Shown here piece by piece: positions 8,783 to 17,991 of a stretch of 64,000 nucleotides of DNA; the stretch's first letter is position 1, and each line of letters opens with the position of its first letter. Origin of the DNA: Arhodomonas sp051195215. Its GTDB lineage: Bacteria > Pseudomonadota > Gammaproteobacteria > Nitrococcales > Nitrococcaceae. The translations under genes were made by a program, and so were the position numbers. The notes under the pieces were generated by a model. That model made no database searches. It was given only the letters and a program-made list of their open reading frames with translations, and was not told where the DNA came from. Location: positions 186,001-250,000 of the forward strand of contig NZ_JBNAZM010000001.1 of NCBI RefSeq assembly GCF_051195215.1, written 5' to 3'.

Positions 8783-9379
8783 ATGAGTGCATTCACCCGC
8801 GAGCTCGATCGCGACGGCGGGCGCTATCTATCCCGCGTCACGCACCTGGAGATGGATGCCTGCCCGGCCGGTGACGAGCCCGATGCGCCTGCCGGTACCC
8901 TGATCGAAACCTGGCATGCGCCGGCGGTCGACGCGTATCTCGCCCTGTTTCGCCGGGTCGGCGAGCCGTGGCTGTGGTACGGCCGTCTGCGGCAGTCACG
9001 GGAATCGATCGCGGCCCACCTGCGTGCGCCGACCACGGAGCTCTACCGGCTGTGGGTTGATGAGGTGCTCGCAGGCTTCGTGGAGCTCGACCGAAGCACG
9101 CCGGACGAGACGGAGATCGCATACTTCGGTCTGGTGCCCGGCTACCCCGGTCGCGGGCTCGGCGGCTACCTGCTACGCGTGGCCGTGCAGCGCGCCTGGC
9201 GCGGCGATATCCGGCGTGTGTGGCTGCATACCTGTAGCGAGGATCATCCCGATGCGCTGGCCATCTATCAGCACGTCGGCTTTCGGCCGTTCGCAGTGGA
9301 AACGCAATGGGTGCGCGACCCGCGTCTGGCCGGACTGCTGCCCCGCAGTGCCGCGCCGCACGTACCCATTCCGGAATGA
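8783..9379 (+). CDS. GNAT family N-acetyltransferase
   Basis: Predicted acetyl-CoA-dependent N-acetyltransferase of 198 residues. The CoA-binding region is visible as FGLVPGYPGRGLGGYLLRVAVQRAW (motif A, RGxGGxL) at about 114-138, followed by the C-terminal DALAIYQHVGF motif typical of GNATs. The substrate is unknown. A Shine-Dalgarno-like AAAGGGG lies upstream of the ATG. It converges with the amino-acid ABC transporter cluster, and a short hairpin spans its stop codon. Confidence 0.8.
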   Translation: MSAFTRELDRDGGRYLSRVTHLEMDACPAGDEPDAPAGTLIETWHAPAVDAYLALFRRVGEPWLWYGRLRQSRESIAAHLRAPTTELYRLWVDEVLAGFVELDRSTPDETEIAYFGLVPGYPGRGLGGYLLRVAVQRAWRGDIRRVWLHTCSEDHPDALAIYQHVGFRPFAVETQWVRDPRLAGLLPRSAAPHVPIPE

Positions 9380-9394
9380 CCCCCTGGAGGGGTC
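9378..9394. terminator. Short hairpin at convergent gene ends
   Basis: GACCCC, loop CTGGA, GGGGTC. It overlaps the stop of the GNAT gene and abuts the end of the ABC permease gene on the other strand. The stem is only six base pairs and there is no T-run, so its strength as a terminator is doubtful. Confidence 0.35.
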
Positions 9395-10083
9395 TAAGAG
9401 CCGGGCCTCGTATGCCGGGCGAGCCGGCGCTCGAGGAAATGGAAGCCGCTGACGATGATGAACGTGATGATCACATAGAGCACCCCGGCGGCGAAGAAGA
9501 TCTCCAGCGGCGTATAGGTCACCGCGATGATGGTCCGCGCCATGCCGGTGAGATCGAGCAATGTGATCGTGCTGGCGAGCGCGCTGCCCTTGAGCATGAG
9601 GATCACCTCGTTGCTATAGGCAGGCAGGCCGATGCGAAAGGCTCGGGGGAGGATGATCCGCCGCCAGGTGACCCGTCGGCTCATGCCCAGGGCCCGGGCC
9701 GCCTCGACCTCGCCCCCCGGCACCGACTGGATCGCCCCCCGCAGAATCTCGGCGGTGTAGGCGGATGTATTGAGGGTGAAGGCGATGATCGCGCACCAGT
9801 ACGCTTCGCTGAGCACCGGCCACAGGAAGGAGTCGCGCACGGCCTCGAACTGACCGAAGCCGTAGTAGACCAGAAATATCTGGACCAGCAGCGGCGTGCC
9901 CCGAAAGAAATAGATGTAAAGCCACGGCAACAGGCGTACCGTGACCTGCCGCGACACCCGCGCCATGGCCATGGGTACGGCGATCAGCAGCCCGAGCACG
10001 CCGGATATGACTACCAGCTCGATGGTCAGCCACGCCCCCTCGAGCAGCTGCGGCAAATTCTCGATGATGACCGACCATCTCAT
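9394..10083 (-). CDS. Polar amino-acid ABC permease (HisM-like)
   Basis: Inner-membrane permease of 229 residues for a basic or polar amino-acid importer. It has the HisMQ-type arrangement of about five membrane helices and the EAA loop EAARALGMSRRVTWRRIILPRA that contacts the ATPase. FRGTPLLVQIFL is typical of the family. The ATG overlaps the stop of the preceding permease gene as ATGA, so the two are translationally coupled and probably form a heterodimer. It is the last gene of the cluster that also encodes the ATPase and the binding protein. Confidence 0.88.
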   Translation of the reverse strand: MRWSVIIENLPQLLEGAWLTIELVVISGVLGLLIAVPMAMARVSRQVTVRLLPWLYIYFFRGTPLLVQIFLVYYGFGQFEAVRDSFLWPVLSEAYWCAIIAFTLNTSAYTAEILRGAIQSVPGGEVEAARALGMSRRVTWRRIILPRAFRIGLPAYSNEVILMLKGSALASTITLLDLTGMARTIIAVTYTPLEIFFAAGVLYVIITFIIVSGFHFLERRLARHTRPGS

Positions 10084-10775
10084 GACGACAGCGTCCGCAT
10101 TCCGTGACTCGTGTGTCGCTCCAGCAGGTGAATGACGAGCGTCGCGAGCGCGGTGAGGCCCAGATAGATCAGTGCAGCGGCGAAATAGAAGGTGAACGGC
10201 TGCTTCGTGGAGCCGACCGCAACGGCGGTCTCCCGCATGAGGTCCTCGATGCCGATCACGGATACCAGGGCGGTGTCCTTGAGCAGCGCCATGAATATAT
10301 TGCCCACCGCCGGCAGCGCCACCCGCCAGACCTGGGGCAGGACGATGCGCCGGAATATGCGGCCCCGCCGCAGCCCGAGGGCCAGCCCGGCCTCGACGTG
10401 CCCGCGGGGGATGGTGTGCAGCGCGCCGCGAAAAACCTCGGTGAGATAGGCGCCGTAGTTGAACGCCAACGCCGTCACGCCCGCCGCGAACGCCGACAGC
10501 TCCACGTACTCATCGTGACCGAACCATCCCGCGGCCGCGGTGAGTATCCGCGCCGAGCCATAGTACACGAGCAGGATCACCAGCAGCTCCGGCAGGCCCC
10601 GAACCATGGTGGTGTAGGCGTTGCCCAGCCAGCGAAGCGGGGGAACCGGCGACTCTTTCGCGGCGGCACCGAGCAGCCCCAGTACCAGTCCCACCCCCAT
10701 GGCGCCCAGCGCCAACTGGATCGTGATCCACGTACCGGCGGCGAGCTGCGCACCGAAGCCCTGGAGATCGAGCAT
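10080..10775 (-). CDS. Polar amino-acid ABC permease (HisQ-like)
   Basis: Inner-membrane permease of 231 residues, partner of the HisM-like protein. It has about five membrane helices, the family motif VRGLPELLVILLVYYG and the EAA loop EAGLALGLRRGRIFRRIVLPQ. It begins with MLDLQGFG, as in HisQ/ArtQ/AotQ proteins. AAAGG lies just upstream of the start. It is separated by about 60 bases from the binding-protein gene and overlaps the HisM-like gene by four bases. Confidence 0.88.
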   Translation of the reverse strand: MLDLQGFGAQLAAGTWITIQLALGAMGVGLVLGLLGAAAKESPVPPLRWLGNAYTTMVRGLPELLVILLVYYGSARILTAAAGWFGHDEYVELSAFAAGVTALAFNYGAYLTEVFRGALHTIPRGHVEAGLALGLRRGRIFRRIVLPQVWRVALPAVGNIFMALLKDTALVSVIGIEDLMRETAVAVGSTKQPFTFYFAAALIYLGLTALATLVIHLLERHTSHGMRTLSS

Positions 10776-10834
10776 GAAAGGCCTTTGGATTCAGTCGCCG
10801 CGGGCCCGCTCAGGGCCCGGGCGATTCAGGTTCA

Positions 10835-11581
10835 TCAATAGATGTCGAACGGGAAGTACTGCTCGTTGATTTTCTGGTACGTCCCGTCCTCGCGAATCGC
10901 TTCGATAGCGTCGCTGAAACGCTCGGCGAGCTCGGTATTGCCCTTGCGCACCGCGATGGCGATCTTGTCGTCGTCATAAACGGGCTCGCCCTTGAACTCG
11001 TAGGCGCTGCCCTCCTCCGACTCCAGCCACTCCCAGCTCACGTACTTGTCGGCCAGGATGGCATCGAGACGACCGGAGCCCAGGTCCAGGAAGGCGTTCT
11101 CCTGGGTGTCATAGAGCTTGATGTCCACATCGTCCGTGTTCTCGTCGAGCCACTGCGCAGCAATCGTCGCCCGCTGCGCGCCGACGGTCTTGCCCGCGAG
11201 GTCGGCCGACGGATCGAAGTCGCTGTCCTCGGGCGCTATGAACTGGAGCTTGTTGGAGTAATACGGCTCACTGAACGTCACCGCCTCCTGACGCTCCGGC
11301 GTTATGGACATCGACGCGATGATGGCGTCGTACTTGCCGGCAATGAGGCCGGGAATGATGCCGTCCCAGTCCTGCAGGACGAGCTCGCAGTCGGCGCCCA
11401 TCTCCTCGCACAGGGCGCGGGCGATATCCACGTCGAAGCCCTTGACCTCGCCGCTGGAGTCGATGAAGTTGAAGGGGGGATAGGCACCTTCGGTAGCGAT
11501 CTTGATCGTGTCGGCCGCCTGGGCGGAAACGCTCACGCCGACGGTCATCGCAACGCCGGCCAGTAGGTTTCGCAGTTTCAT
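10835..11581 (-). CDS. Periplasmic amino-acid-binding protein (HisJ/LAO-like)
   Basis: Solute-binding protein of 248 residues for the neighbouring ABC importer. A signal peptide (MKLRNLLAGVAMTVGVSVSAQA) precedes the family-1 motif IATEGAYPPFNFIDSSG and GFDVDIARALCEEMG. ASMSITPERQ and FSEPYY are also typical of lysine/arginine/ornithine/histidine binders. The ATG at 11581 has AGGGAG nine bases upstream; an in-frame start seven codons earlier is less likely. Basic amino acids are the likely substrates by similarity, but specificity is inferred. Confidence 0.88.
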   Translation of the reverse strand: MKLRNLLAGVAMTVGVSVSAQAADTIKIATEGAYPPFNFIDSSGEVKGFDVDIARALCEEMGADCELVLQDWDGIIPGLIAGKYDAIIASMSITPERQEAVTFSEPYYSNKLQFIAPEDSDFDPSADLAGKTVGAQRATIAAQWLDENTDDVDIKLYDTQENAFLDLGSGRLDAILADKYVSWEWLESEEGSAYEFKGEPVYDDDKIAIAVRKGNTELAERFSDAIEAIREDGTYQKINEQYFPFDIY

Positions 11582-11657
11582 CCTCGCACTCCCTCTGCTC
11601 ATCGGCGACGCCTGCGCGCCGCGTCGTTGGTATTGGTATCGGCCCCGGTGCCGGTGG

Positions 11658-12431
11658 TCACGCCTGGCTGGCGAGGAACGCCCGACACCGCTCGGAGTCC
11701 GGGTTGCCGAAGACTTTCTCCGGCGGCCCTGCCTCTTCGACCTGCCCCTGGTTGAGAAACACCACCTGGCTGGACACCTCCCGGGCGAAGCGCATCTCGT
11801 GGGTCACGATGAACATCGTGCGCCCCTCCTCGGCGAGATCCCTGATAACGGCCAGCACCTCGGTGACGAGCTCCGGATCCAGCGCCGAAGTGGGCTCGTC
11901 GAACAGGATCACCTTGGGATGCATGGCGAGCGCACGCGCGATGGCGGCTCGTTGTTGCTGGCCACCGGAGAGATAGGCGGGGTAGCCGTGGCGCTTGTCG
12001 TGAAGCCCGACTTTCTGCAGCAGCCGCTCGGCGTCTTCCACCGCCTCGGTCTTGGAACGCCCGAGGACCTGACGCGGTGCCTCGATCACGTTCTCCAGGA
12101 TAGTCATGTGCGGCCAGAGGTTGAAATTCTGGAAGACGAAGCCGACGGTTGCGCGCAGGCGCGTGATCTGCGCCTGGTCCGCCGCGGTTAGGCTACCGTC
12201 GCGGGCGCGCTTGAGCGCCAGCGGTTCGCCATCGAAGACGATCTCGCCCTCGTTGGGCTGCTCCAGGAGATTAATGCAGCGCAGCAGCGTGCTCTTGCCG
12301 GAGCCACTGGAGCCGATCAGGCTGATGACGTCACCGGCCATTGCGCTCAGATCGATACCCCGCAGCACCTCGAGGTCGCCGAAACGCTTGTGAATATTGC
12401 GGACTTCCAGGGCCGCTGGTGCTTGTGTCAT
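11658..12431 (-). CDS. Amino-acid ABC transporter ATPase (HisP-like)
   Basis: ATP-binding subunit of 257 residues that drives the importer. Walker A is GSSGSGKST, the signature is LSGGQQQRAAIARALAM, Walker B is VILFDEPTSALDPE, and the switch His is in VTHEM. The order ATPase, binding protein, then two permeases on one strand matches histidine/LAO or arginine/ornithine systems. Upstream is a 121-base gap to the nuclease gene, where a promoter would be expected but none was clear. Confidence 0.9.
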   Translation of the reverse strand: MTQAPAALEVRNIHKRFGDLEVLRGIDLSAMAGDVISLIGSSGSGKSTLLRCINLLEQPNEGEIVFDGEPLALKRARDGSLTAADQAQITRLRATVGFVFQNFNLWPHMTILENVIEAPRQVLGRSKTEAVEDAERLLQKVGLHDKRHGYPAYLSGGQQQRAAIARALAMHPKVILFDEPTSALDPELVTEVLAVIRDLAEEGRTMFIVTHEMRFAREVSSQVVFLNQGQVEEAGPPEKVFGNPDSERCRAFLASQA

Positions 12432-12552
12432 GGGTTCTTCGCCTTTTGGGCACCGCAGGCAAGCTTAGCAACGCCGGTGGCGGTTAGCCATCGACGCCGG
12501 CGACGCTGAAGCCGCCCAACGGGCGCGATTCTGGCGGTGATCGACGTCACGA

Positions 12553-14160
12553 TCAACCACCGTTGTCAGGTACGAACAAGTCCACGATCACGGGATCGTG
12601 ATCGGCGCTGCGCCACGGTCCTTCTCCGGCGATGACCGCCGGCTCGTCGGCATTCACATGCCAGACCGCCGCACCCTGGCGCACGGTCCTCGCCCGCCGG
12701 TTTCCAAGCGCGTGGTCGAGCAATCCGGCACGGCCGTCGTACACGTAGGTATAGCGCTCACGCTCGGACACGCTGGCCGCGAGCAGATCCTCCAGGCCGC
12801 CGGTGTCGGCGAGCACCCGCAGGGGGGCCTCGCCCGGATAGGCGTTGAGATCGCCGAGTACCACCACTGGTACCGCCGTTGCCTCCCGCTGCAAACGCCG
12901 AGTCCAGCGCGCGAGCGCCCGCGCCTGGGCGGTGCGTCGCCCGTTCCAGCAACCCTCGCCGGTGTCCCGCTCGCCCCGGGATGGGCATCCGCCCCGCGAT
13001 TTGAAGTGCACGGCCGCGACCACCGCCCCGCGCCCGGAACCGTCGACGAAATGCGCCGCCACCGGCGGCCGGTCGTGCACGGACGCAGAGTCCAGCCATA
13101 CGTCGCGTACCGTCAGACGCGCAGGGCGATAGAGCAGCACCGTGCGGATGACGCCACGCTCGCGTGCGAGCCCGGCCGCTGCGGCTGAATAATGGGCCTG
13201 CGGTGGTGCGTCGCGATTGACGGCGGCGATCAGGTCGGCAACCGCGGCCGACCGGTTCTCAATCTCCTGAAGGGCGAGCACGTCGGCATCCAGGGTGCGA
13301 ACCGCGGCCACCAGACGTTCGCGCTGCCGCCGCAGCGTGCCGGCGTCCTCCGCGCCACGGCTGCCGAGGGTGACGAAGTAGTTCTCCACGTTGAATCCAG
13401 CGAGCCGCCATGCCCCCTCGCGCCCGGGCGGCCGACGTCTGGGATTGGCGTTCGTGAAGTGTGGTGGTTCCACCGGGTGGATACGCCAGGCACCGAAGGC
13501 GTAATCCAGCACACCGGTCACGGGGGCCGTCCGGTCTCCGATCCGGCGGGTGCCCGTTTCACCCAGGAAGGGCACGGGTCGCGGCTGGCGGGTGTGGCTG
13601 CCATCGTCGAGCAGGACCCCGGCGGGCCGTCCGCGGCCGCCCTGCTGATACAGACGTGCGCCCACGGCGAGGTGGAGTACACCGAAGCGGCCGAGATCGC
13701 GATTGTCGGTGACCACCAGCTCGCCGCGGGTGCGGACCAGGGTATCCTCCAGCGCGGTGAGGCGCGCCGGCCCGGCCGGGAGTTGCAGCGGCGTGGCCGT
13801 GATCCGCGCGCGCCCGCACCGCTCGATGCCTGCCACCCATTCGAGCTGCAGTCGCCCTTGATAGGCACCCACCTGCGCCTGCACCCGAACGCGATCGCCG
13901 GCGCTCGGCAGCGCGTTCGGGTCATGGTCCGGGGTATAGACGAACACCCCTGCCGGAGGCTTTTCCGCGGACTGCAGATAGAACCCGTCCAGTCGTCGAT
14001 CACCGCCGAAAGCCGCGCCGACGACCCCGCGCACCGCCACCTTCGAGCCCTCCTCCGGTGGCTCGGCGCGAAGCGTGCGTACCGTCTGCGCGGAAGCGCC
14101 GCAATCGGCCGCGGCGGCCCCGGATGCCGCGATCAGTACCAGCGTCCAAAGCCACTTCAC
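12553..14160 (-). CDS. Secreted ExeM/NucH-type endonuclease
   Basis: Predicted secreted DNase of 535 residues. A signal peptide (KWLWTLVLIAASGAAAA) is followed by an OB-fold-like N-terminal region of about 200 residues and then an endonuclease/exonuclease/phosphatase domain. The catalytic motifs are FNVENYF, LQEIENR, GDLNAYPGE and the terminal SADHDPV. This matches the ExeM/NucH extracellular nucleases that degrade environmental DNA. A GTG start at 14160 is inferred because it overlaps the stop of the antiporter gene as GTGA, giving translational coupling. The open frame continues upstream, but only inside the antiporter gene. Confidence 0.82.
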   Translation of the reverse strand: MKWLWTLVLIAASGAAAADCGASAQTVRTLRAEPPEEGSKVAVRGVVGAAFGGDRRLDGFYLQSAEKPPAGVFVYTPDHDPNALPSAGDRVRVQAQVGAYQGRLQLEWVAGIERCGRARITATPLQLPAGPARLTALEDTLVRTRGELVVTDNRDLGRFGVLHLAVGARLYQQGGRGRPAGVLLDDGSHTRQPRPVPFLGETGTRRIGDRTAPVTGVLDYAFGAWRIHPVEPPHFTNANPRRRPPGREGAWRLAGFNVENYFVTLGSRGAEDAGTLRRQRERLVAAVRTLDADVLALQEIENRSAAVADLIAAVNRDAPPQAHYSAAAAGLARERGVIRTVLLYRPARLTVRDVWLDSASVHDRPPVAAHFVDGSGRGAVVAAVHFKSRGGCPSRGERDTGEGCWNGRRTAQARALARWTRRLQREATAVPVVVLGDLNAYPGEAPLRVLADTGGLEDLLAASVSERERYTYVYDGRAGLLDHALGNRRARTVRQGAAVWHVNADEPAVIAGEGPWRSADHDPVIVDLFVPDNGG

Positions 14161-16064
14161 GAGCGTTCCCACTGCCTCGTCGTATCCGCTGGCAGCGTGC
14201 CTCCCGGCTCCTGGTTGCGCCGTACCAGCGAATTCGCATCCATGCGTCGATTGCCCGCCGGCCGGCGCTGGTCCTGGGCGTGTGGTGACATGAACGCCAG
14301 GACCGTCTCCCCCGGCTCCGGGGCCAGAGCCCGGCCGGCCTCGCGCAACCTCAATCCGCCCTGAACGCGTACGGCCAGCATGGGCATGGTGTCCTCGCCG
14401 AGGCCGGAGAAGTACGCATCCGCCCGATAACCACGGGTGATGCGCGTACGCTGGAAGCGCCAGCCGCGGTAATAGCGACCCTGCAGCTCTTCGTAGCGTG
14501 CTTCCCGCCCGTAGAGCGGACGCCCGGTCAGGGGGCGCTGGATCTGCCGGGGCTGGTCCTCGGCATCCGTGGGCAGCTGGAAAACGTACTCCCTGCCGAG
14601 ATCGCGGACATAGCGGCTGCATACCAGCGCGTTGTAGGCGTCATTGTCCGTCGCGGCGACAAGGTACCCGATATCCGAGAGATCCAGTTCCTGCTCCGCC
14701 GTTTCCGACAGCACTTCTCCGTAGAAATACGGGATGCCGGCGAGCCGCACGGGGCGCAGGCGGTGCCAGGATTGATCGCAGATGATGACGTACACGCCGA
14801 GCTCGCGCAGCCGACTCGCCAACGCCACGCTCCACGGGGAAGCACCGACGAGCATCAGCCCGTGGCGGTCCCGCGATGCCAGCCCGAGCTTCAACGCCAC
14901 GGTGCGAATGGAGAAGCCATGGAGGATCACCGTGGCCAGCACCAGTGCGAAAATCAGCGGTGTCAACACCTGCGCCTGGGGATAGCCGGCCATGACCATC
15001 TCCGGCGCGAACACGCCACCCACCGCCGCGGCGACGATGCCCCGCGGTGCGATCCAGGCCACCAGCCCCCGCTCGGCGTAGGACATCGGCGTCCCGATGG
15101 TCGCGGTCCAGATCGCCAGCGGCCGCACCACGAAGATGACCGTGGCGATAAGCGCCACAGCCCGCCAGTCCAGGAGCGCGAGCATGCCCGCATTGACATC
15201 GGCCGCGAGCAGAATGAACACGGTGGAAACGAGCAGGACAGCCAGGTATTCCTTGAAGCGCCGAATCTCCTGGATGTCCGCGAGCCCGGAATTGCCGAGC
15301 ACCATCCCCATGACCGTCGCGGCCAGCAGCCCCGCTTCGGCCTGCACCGCATTCGCCAGGGCATAGACCACGAGAACGGTGACGAGCAGCACCGGCGGTT
15401 TGAGGAACTCGGCAACCTGTCCCCGCAGGAACAGCCAGACCATGAAGCGTGCCGTGACCCAGCCCATCGCCACGCCGACCACCACCCCGCCGACGAGCCG
15501 CGCGATGACTTCCACCGTCGGACTCGGCGCCTGTAGCGTCACGAAGAACTGGAACACCAGCACCGCGAGCATTGCGCCCAGGGGGTCGTTGATGATCCCT
15601 TCCCATTTGAGATAGGACGCCGGGCGGCGGCGTAGCGCTGCATGGCGCAGCAGAGGCATGATCACGGTGGGGCCGGTGACAACGATGATGGCACCGAAGA
15701 CAAGCGCCACCGGCCACGCGAGCCCGCCGACATAGTGTGCCGCGAGACTGCCCAGAAACCAGTTCAGCGGCAGAGCCGGGAACAGCAGCCGGCGCACGCC
15801 GGAACGTGCTTCCCGAAACTCGTGCCAGCGCAGGCTCAGCCCGCCCTCGAAGAGGATGACCGCCACGCACAGCTGGATGACCGGGTGCACCATGGGGCCG
15901 AGGTCACGGCTGGGCACAAGGACACCGGCGAGTGGCCCCGCGGCCAGGCCGAACGCACAGAGCACGACGATGGCCGGCCACCGCAGCCGCCACGCAAGCC
16001 ACTGGGCGCCCACGCCCAGCACGGCGATGAGCACCAGGACGTCAGTAAGATGGGATTCGGGCAT
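14157..16064 (-). CDS. CPA1-family Na+/H+ antiporter with TrkA-N-like domain
   Basis: Membrane antiporter of 635 residues. The N-terminal about 400 residues hold 12 or so hydrophobic segments with FEGGLSLRWHE, VTGPTVIMPLLR and the ion-site motif INDPLGA (Asn-Asp), typical of electroneutral CPA1 exchangers. The C-terminal cytosolic part resembles a TrkA-N/RCK domain (GLMLVGASPWSVALASRL, then VIICD) that may sense nucleotides. It probably extrudes sodium in exchange for protons, which suits a halophile. A paralogue lies at 21513-23324. The secreted nuclease gene overlaps its stop codon. Confidence 0.85.
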   Translation of the reverse strand: MPESHLTDVLVLIAVLGVGAQWLAWRLRWPAIVVLCAFGLAAGPLAGVLVPSRDLGPMVHPVIQLCVAVILFEGGLSLRWHEFREARSGVRRLLFPALPLNWFLGSLAAHYVGGLAWPVALVFGAIIVVTGPTVIMPLLRHAALRRRPASYLKWEGIINDPLGAMLAVLVFQFFVTLQAPSPTVEVIARLVGGVVVGVAMGWVTARFMVWLFLRGQVAEFLKPPVLLVTVLVVYALANAVQAEAGLLAATVMGMVLGNSGLADIQEIRRFKEYLAVLLVSTVFILLAADVNAGMLALLDWRAVALIATVIFVVRPLAIWTATIGTPMSYAERGLVAWIAPRGIVAAAVGGVFAPEMVMAGYPQAQVLTPLIFALVLATVILHGFSIRTVALKLGLASRDRHGLMLVGASPWSVALASRLRELGVYVIICDQSWHRLRPVRLAGIPYFYGEVLSETAEQELDLSDIGYLVAATDNDAYNALVCSRYVRDLGREYVFQLPTDAEDQPRQIQRPLTGRPLYGREARYEELQGRYYRGWRFQRTRITRGYRADAYFSGLGEDTMPMLAVRVQGGLRLREAGRALAPEPGETVLAFMSPHAQDQRRPAGNRRMDANSLVRRNQEPGGTLPADTTRQWERS

Positions 16065-16193
16065 GGTCGCCCCCGGAGCCCGCGAAAAATAGCGGCGGAG
16101 AATAGCAAAGCCGTTTTACGGCGGCGACCCCCGTACGCCGCGGACGGCGAACCGATCACGAAAACCCTGATCCGCCAGGGCCGCTCTTACCGA

Positions 16194-16913
16194 TCAGCCG
16201 GCGTCATCGCTTTCCAGCAGCCTCTCCATTTGATCCGGGTTCTTGTAGCCGCTGACCATGCGGCCATCGTCGGTGACCAGCGACGGCGTCCCTCGCACGC
16301 CGAACTCGCGGGCCACTTCCAGGTGCGTGTCCACCGGGTTGTCGCAGGTGCGCGCATCCAGCGCCTCGCCGGCCTTCGCCTGCGTCAGAGCGGCGCGCGG
16401 GTCATCGGCACACCAGGCCCACACGGCCTTGTCGTAGGAGCGACTGTCGCGACCGGCGCGCGGCATCAACAAATAGCGCACGCGAATACCGCGGGCGAGG
16501 TACTCGTCCATATGCCGGTGAAGCTTGCGGCAATACGGGCAATCGATATCCGTGAACACGGTCACCTCGTGCCGCACCTCACCATCGGGCGCGTAGATGA
16601 GCATCCGCTCCTCGCCGAGCTCATCCAGCCGAGCAAGACGCAATTCCCGGCGGGTCGCCTCCGTCAGCGAACGCCGCGCGGCAACGTCCACGAGCTCCCC
16701 CTGGAGCAGGTACTGCCCGTCGGCGGTGACGTAATACACCTCGGTACCGACGACCGCCGCGTACAGTCCTTCCACCGGTGTCTGCTCCACGCGTGAGACC
16801 GGGGTGTTCGGCGCCAGCTCGGCGAGCGCTTCGCGGACTCGGTTTTCCGGTCCGTCCGCGAGGACGGCATGGCTGACCAGTACAGCCGCGACGACGGCGA
16901 GCATGCGTAGCAT
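16194..16913 (-). CDS. dsbC: DsbC-type thiol:disulfide interchange protein
   Basis: Periplasmic disulfide isomerase of 239 residues. It has a signal peptide (MLRMLAVVAAVLVSHAVLA), an N-terminal dimerisation domain (about 20-85), a linker helix and a thioredoxin-fold domain with the active site C125-P-Y-C128. E. coli DsbC has CGYC. The cis-proline loop RGTPSLV is present and two further cysteines occur in the helical insert. The ATG at 16913 is supported by a strong GGAGG. It lies downstream of xerD on the same strand, the same neighbour order as in E. coli (xerD then dsbC). Confidence 0.9.
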   Translation of the reverse strand: MLRMLAVVAAVLVSHAVLADGPENRVREALAELAPNTPVSRVEQTPVEGLYAAVVGTEVYYVTADGQYLLQGELVDVAARRSLTEATRRELRLARLDELGEERMLIYAPDGEVRHEVTVFTDIDCPYCRKLHRHMDEYLARGIRVRYLLMPRAGRDSRSYDKAVWAWCADDPRAALTQAKAGEALDARTCDNPVDTHLEVAREFGVRGTPSLVTDDGRMVSGYKNPDQMERLLESDDAG

Positions 16914-17069
16914 TGAGTGCCTCCGGGAGGGATTTTGTTCGTCATTGGCGAAAAGTCTACGTCTTCGCGTCGAACGTGGCGAGTGGGACATTCGAGCGCG
17001 AAGCGCGGCGATGCGCGGCACACGGCGTCCGATTGCCGGGGGCCGCCGACACCGTCATCGTTGCACCGC

Positions 17070-17978
17070 TTATCCTCGGGGGTGATGCTCGGCGTGCAAC
17101 CGCTGCAGGCGTTGTCGCGCTACATGGGTATAGATCTGGGTGGTGGACAGATCACTGTGCCCGAGCAACATCTGCACGACGCGCAGATCCGCCCCGTGAT
17201 TGAGGAGGTGCGTGGCGAAAGAGTGCCGTAGCGTATGCGGCGACAGAGGCGTGCGTATACCCGCCTCTATCGCGTACCGTTTGATCCGGTACCAGAACGC
17301 CTGCCGTGTCATCGCCGCGCCGCGGCGTGTCACGAATGCGTGGGGCGATTCGCGGCCGGCGAGCAACGCGGGCCGGCCCCGGCGAAGATGGCACTCCAGC
17401 CACTCGAGTGCATCCTCCCCCAGGGGCACGAGTCGTTCGCGTTCGCCCTTGCCGACCACGCGCACCACCCCTTGCTGCAGACCGACGGCCCCCAGGGGCA
17501 GGCCCACCAGCTCGCTGACGCGCAGCCCGGTAGCGTAGAGCACCTCGAGCATGGTGCGGTCGCGCTCACCGAGGGGATCATCGACGTCGGGCGCACTCAG
17601 CAACGCCTCGACCTCGCGCTCGCTGAGCGCCGAGGGCAACGGTTGCCCCTGCTTCGGCGCCTCCACCTGCGCACTCGGGTCCTGCTCGATCAGTCCCTCG
17701 CGTACCGCGTAGCGATAGAAGCGGCGCAGGCTGGACCGCAAGCGTGCGACGCTCCGCGGTTTCGCCCCCGCCTGCATGCGCTCGGCGAGATAGCCGAGAA
17801 TCTCCCCCTGCCCCGCCTCGCACAACCCACCCCGCTCACGCGAGCACAACCACCGGGCCAACGCCGTGAGGTCGGCCCGGTAAGCGGCGAGGGTCGCGGC
17901 GGCGAGGCCGCGTTCCATCCACAACGCGTCCAGGAAACGCTCGATGATAGCCTCGTCGTGCGTGCTTGGGCACGACAC
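17070..17978 (-). CDS. xerD: Tyrosine recombinase XerD
   Basis: Site-specific recombinase of about 302 residues that, with XerC and FtsK, resolves chromosome dimers at dif. The N-terminal SAM-like DNA-binding part starts IERFLDALWMERGLAAATLAAYR, like E. coli XerD. The catalytic set is visible: R in ATGLRVSEL, the central K region (VGKGERERLVP), HTLRHSFATHLL (H and R), LGHSDLSTTQIYTHV (H and nucleophile Y). The GTG at 17978 gives a family-like N-terminus. An in-frame ATG at 18008 would overlap the upstream slipin gene. It is followed by dsbC after 156 bases. Confidence 0.92.
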   Translation of the reverse strand: MSCPSTHDEAIIERFLDALWMERGLAAATLAAYRADLTALARWLCSRERGGLCEAGQGEILGYLAERMQAGAKPRSVARLRSSLRRFYRYAVREGLIEQDPSAQVEAPKQGQPLPSALSEREVEALLSAPDVDDPLGERDRTMLEVLYATGLRVSELVGLPLGAVGLQQGVVRVVGKGERERLVPLGEDALEWLECHLRRGRPALLAGRESPHAFVTRRGAAMTRQAFWYRIKRYAIEAGIRTPLSPHTLRHSFATHLLNHGADLRVVQMLLGHSDLSTTQIYTHVARQRLQRLHAEHHPRG

Positions 17979-17991
17979 GGCGGTTACGCCG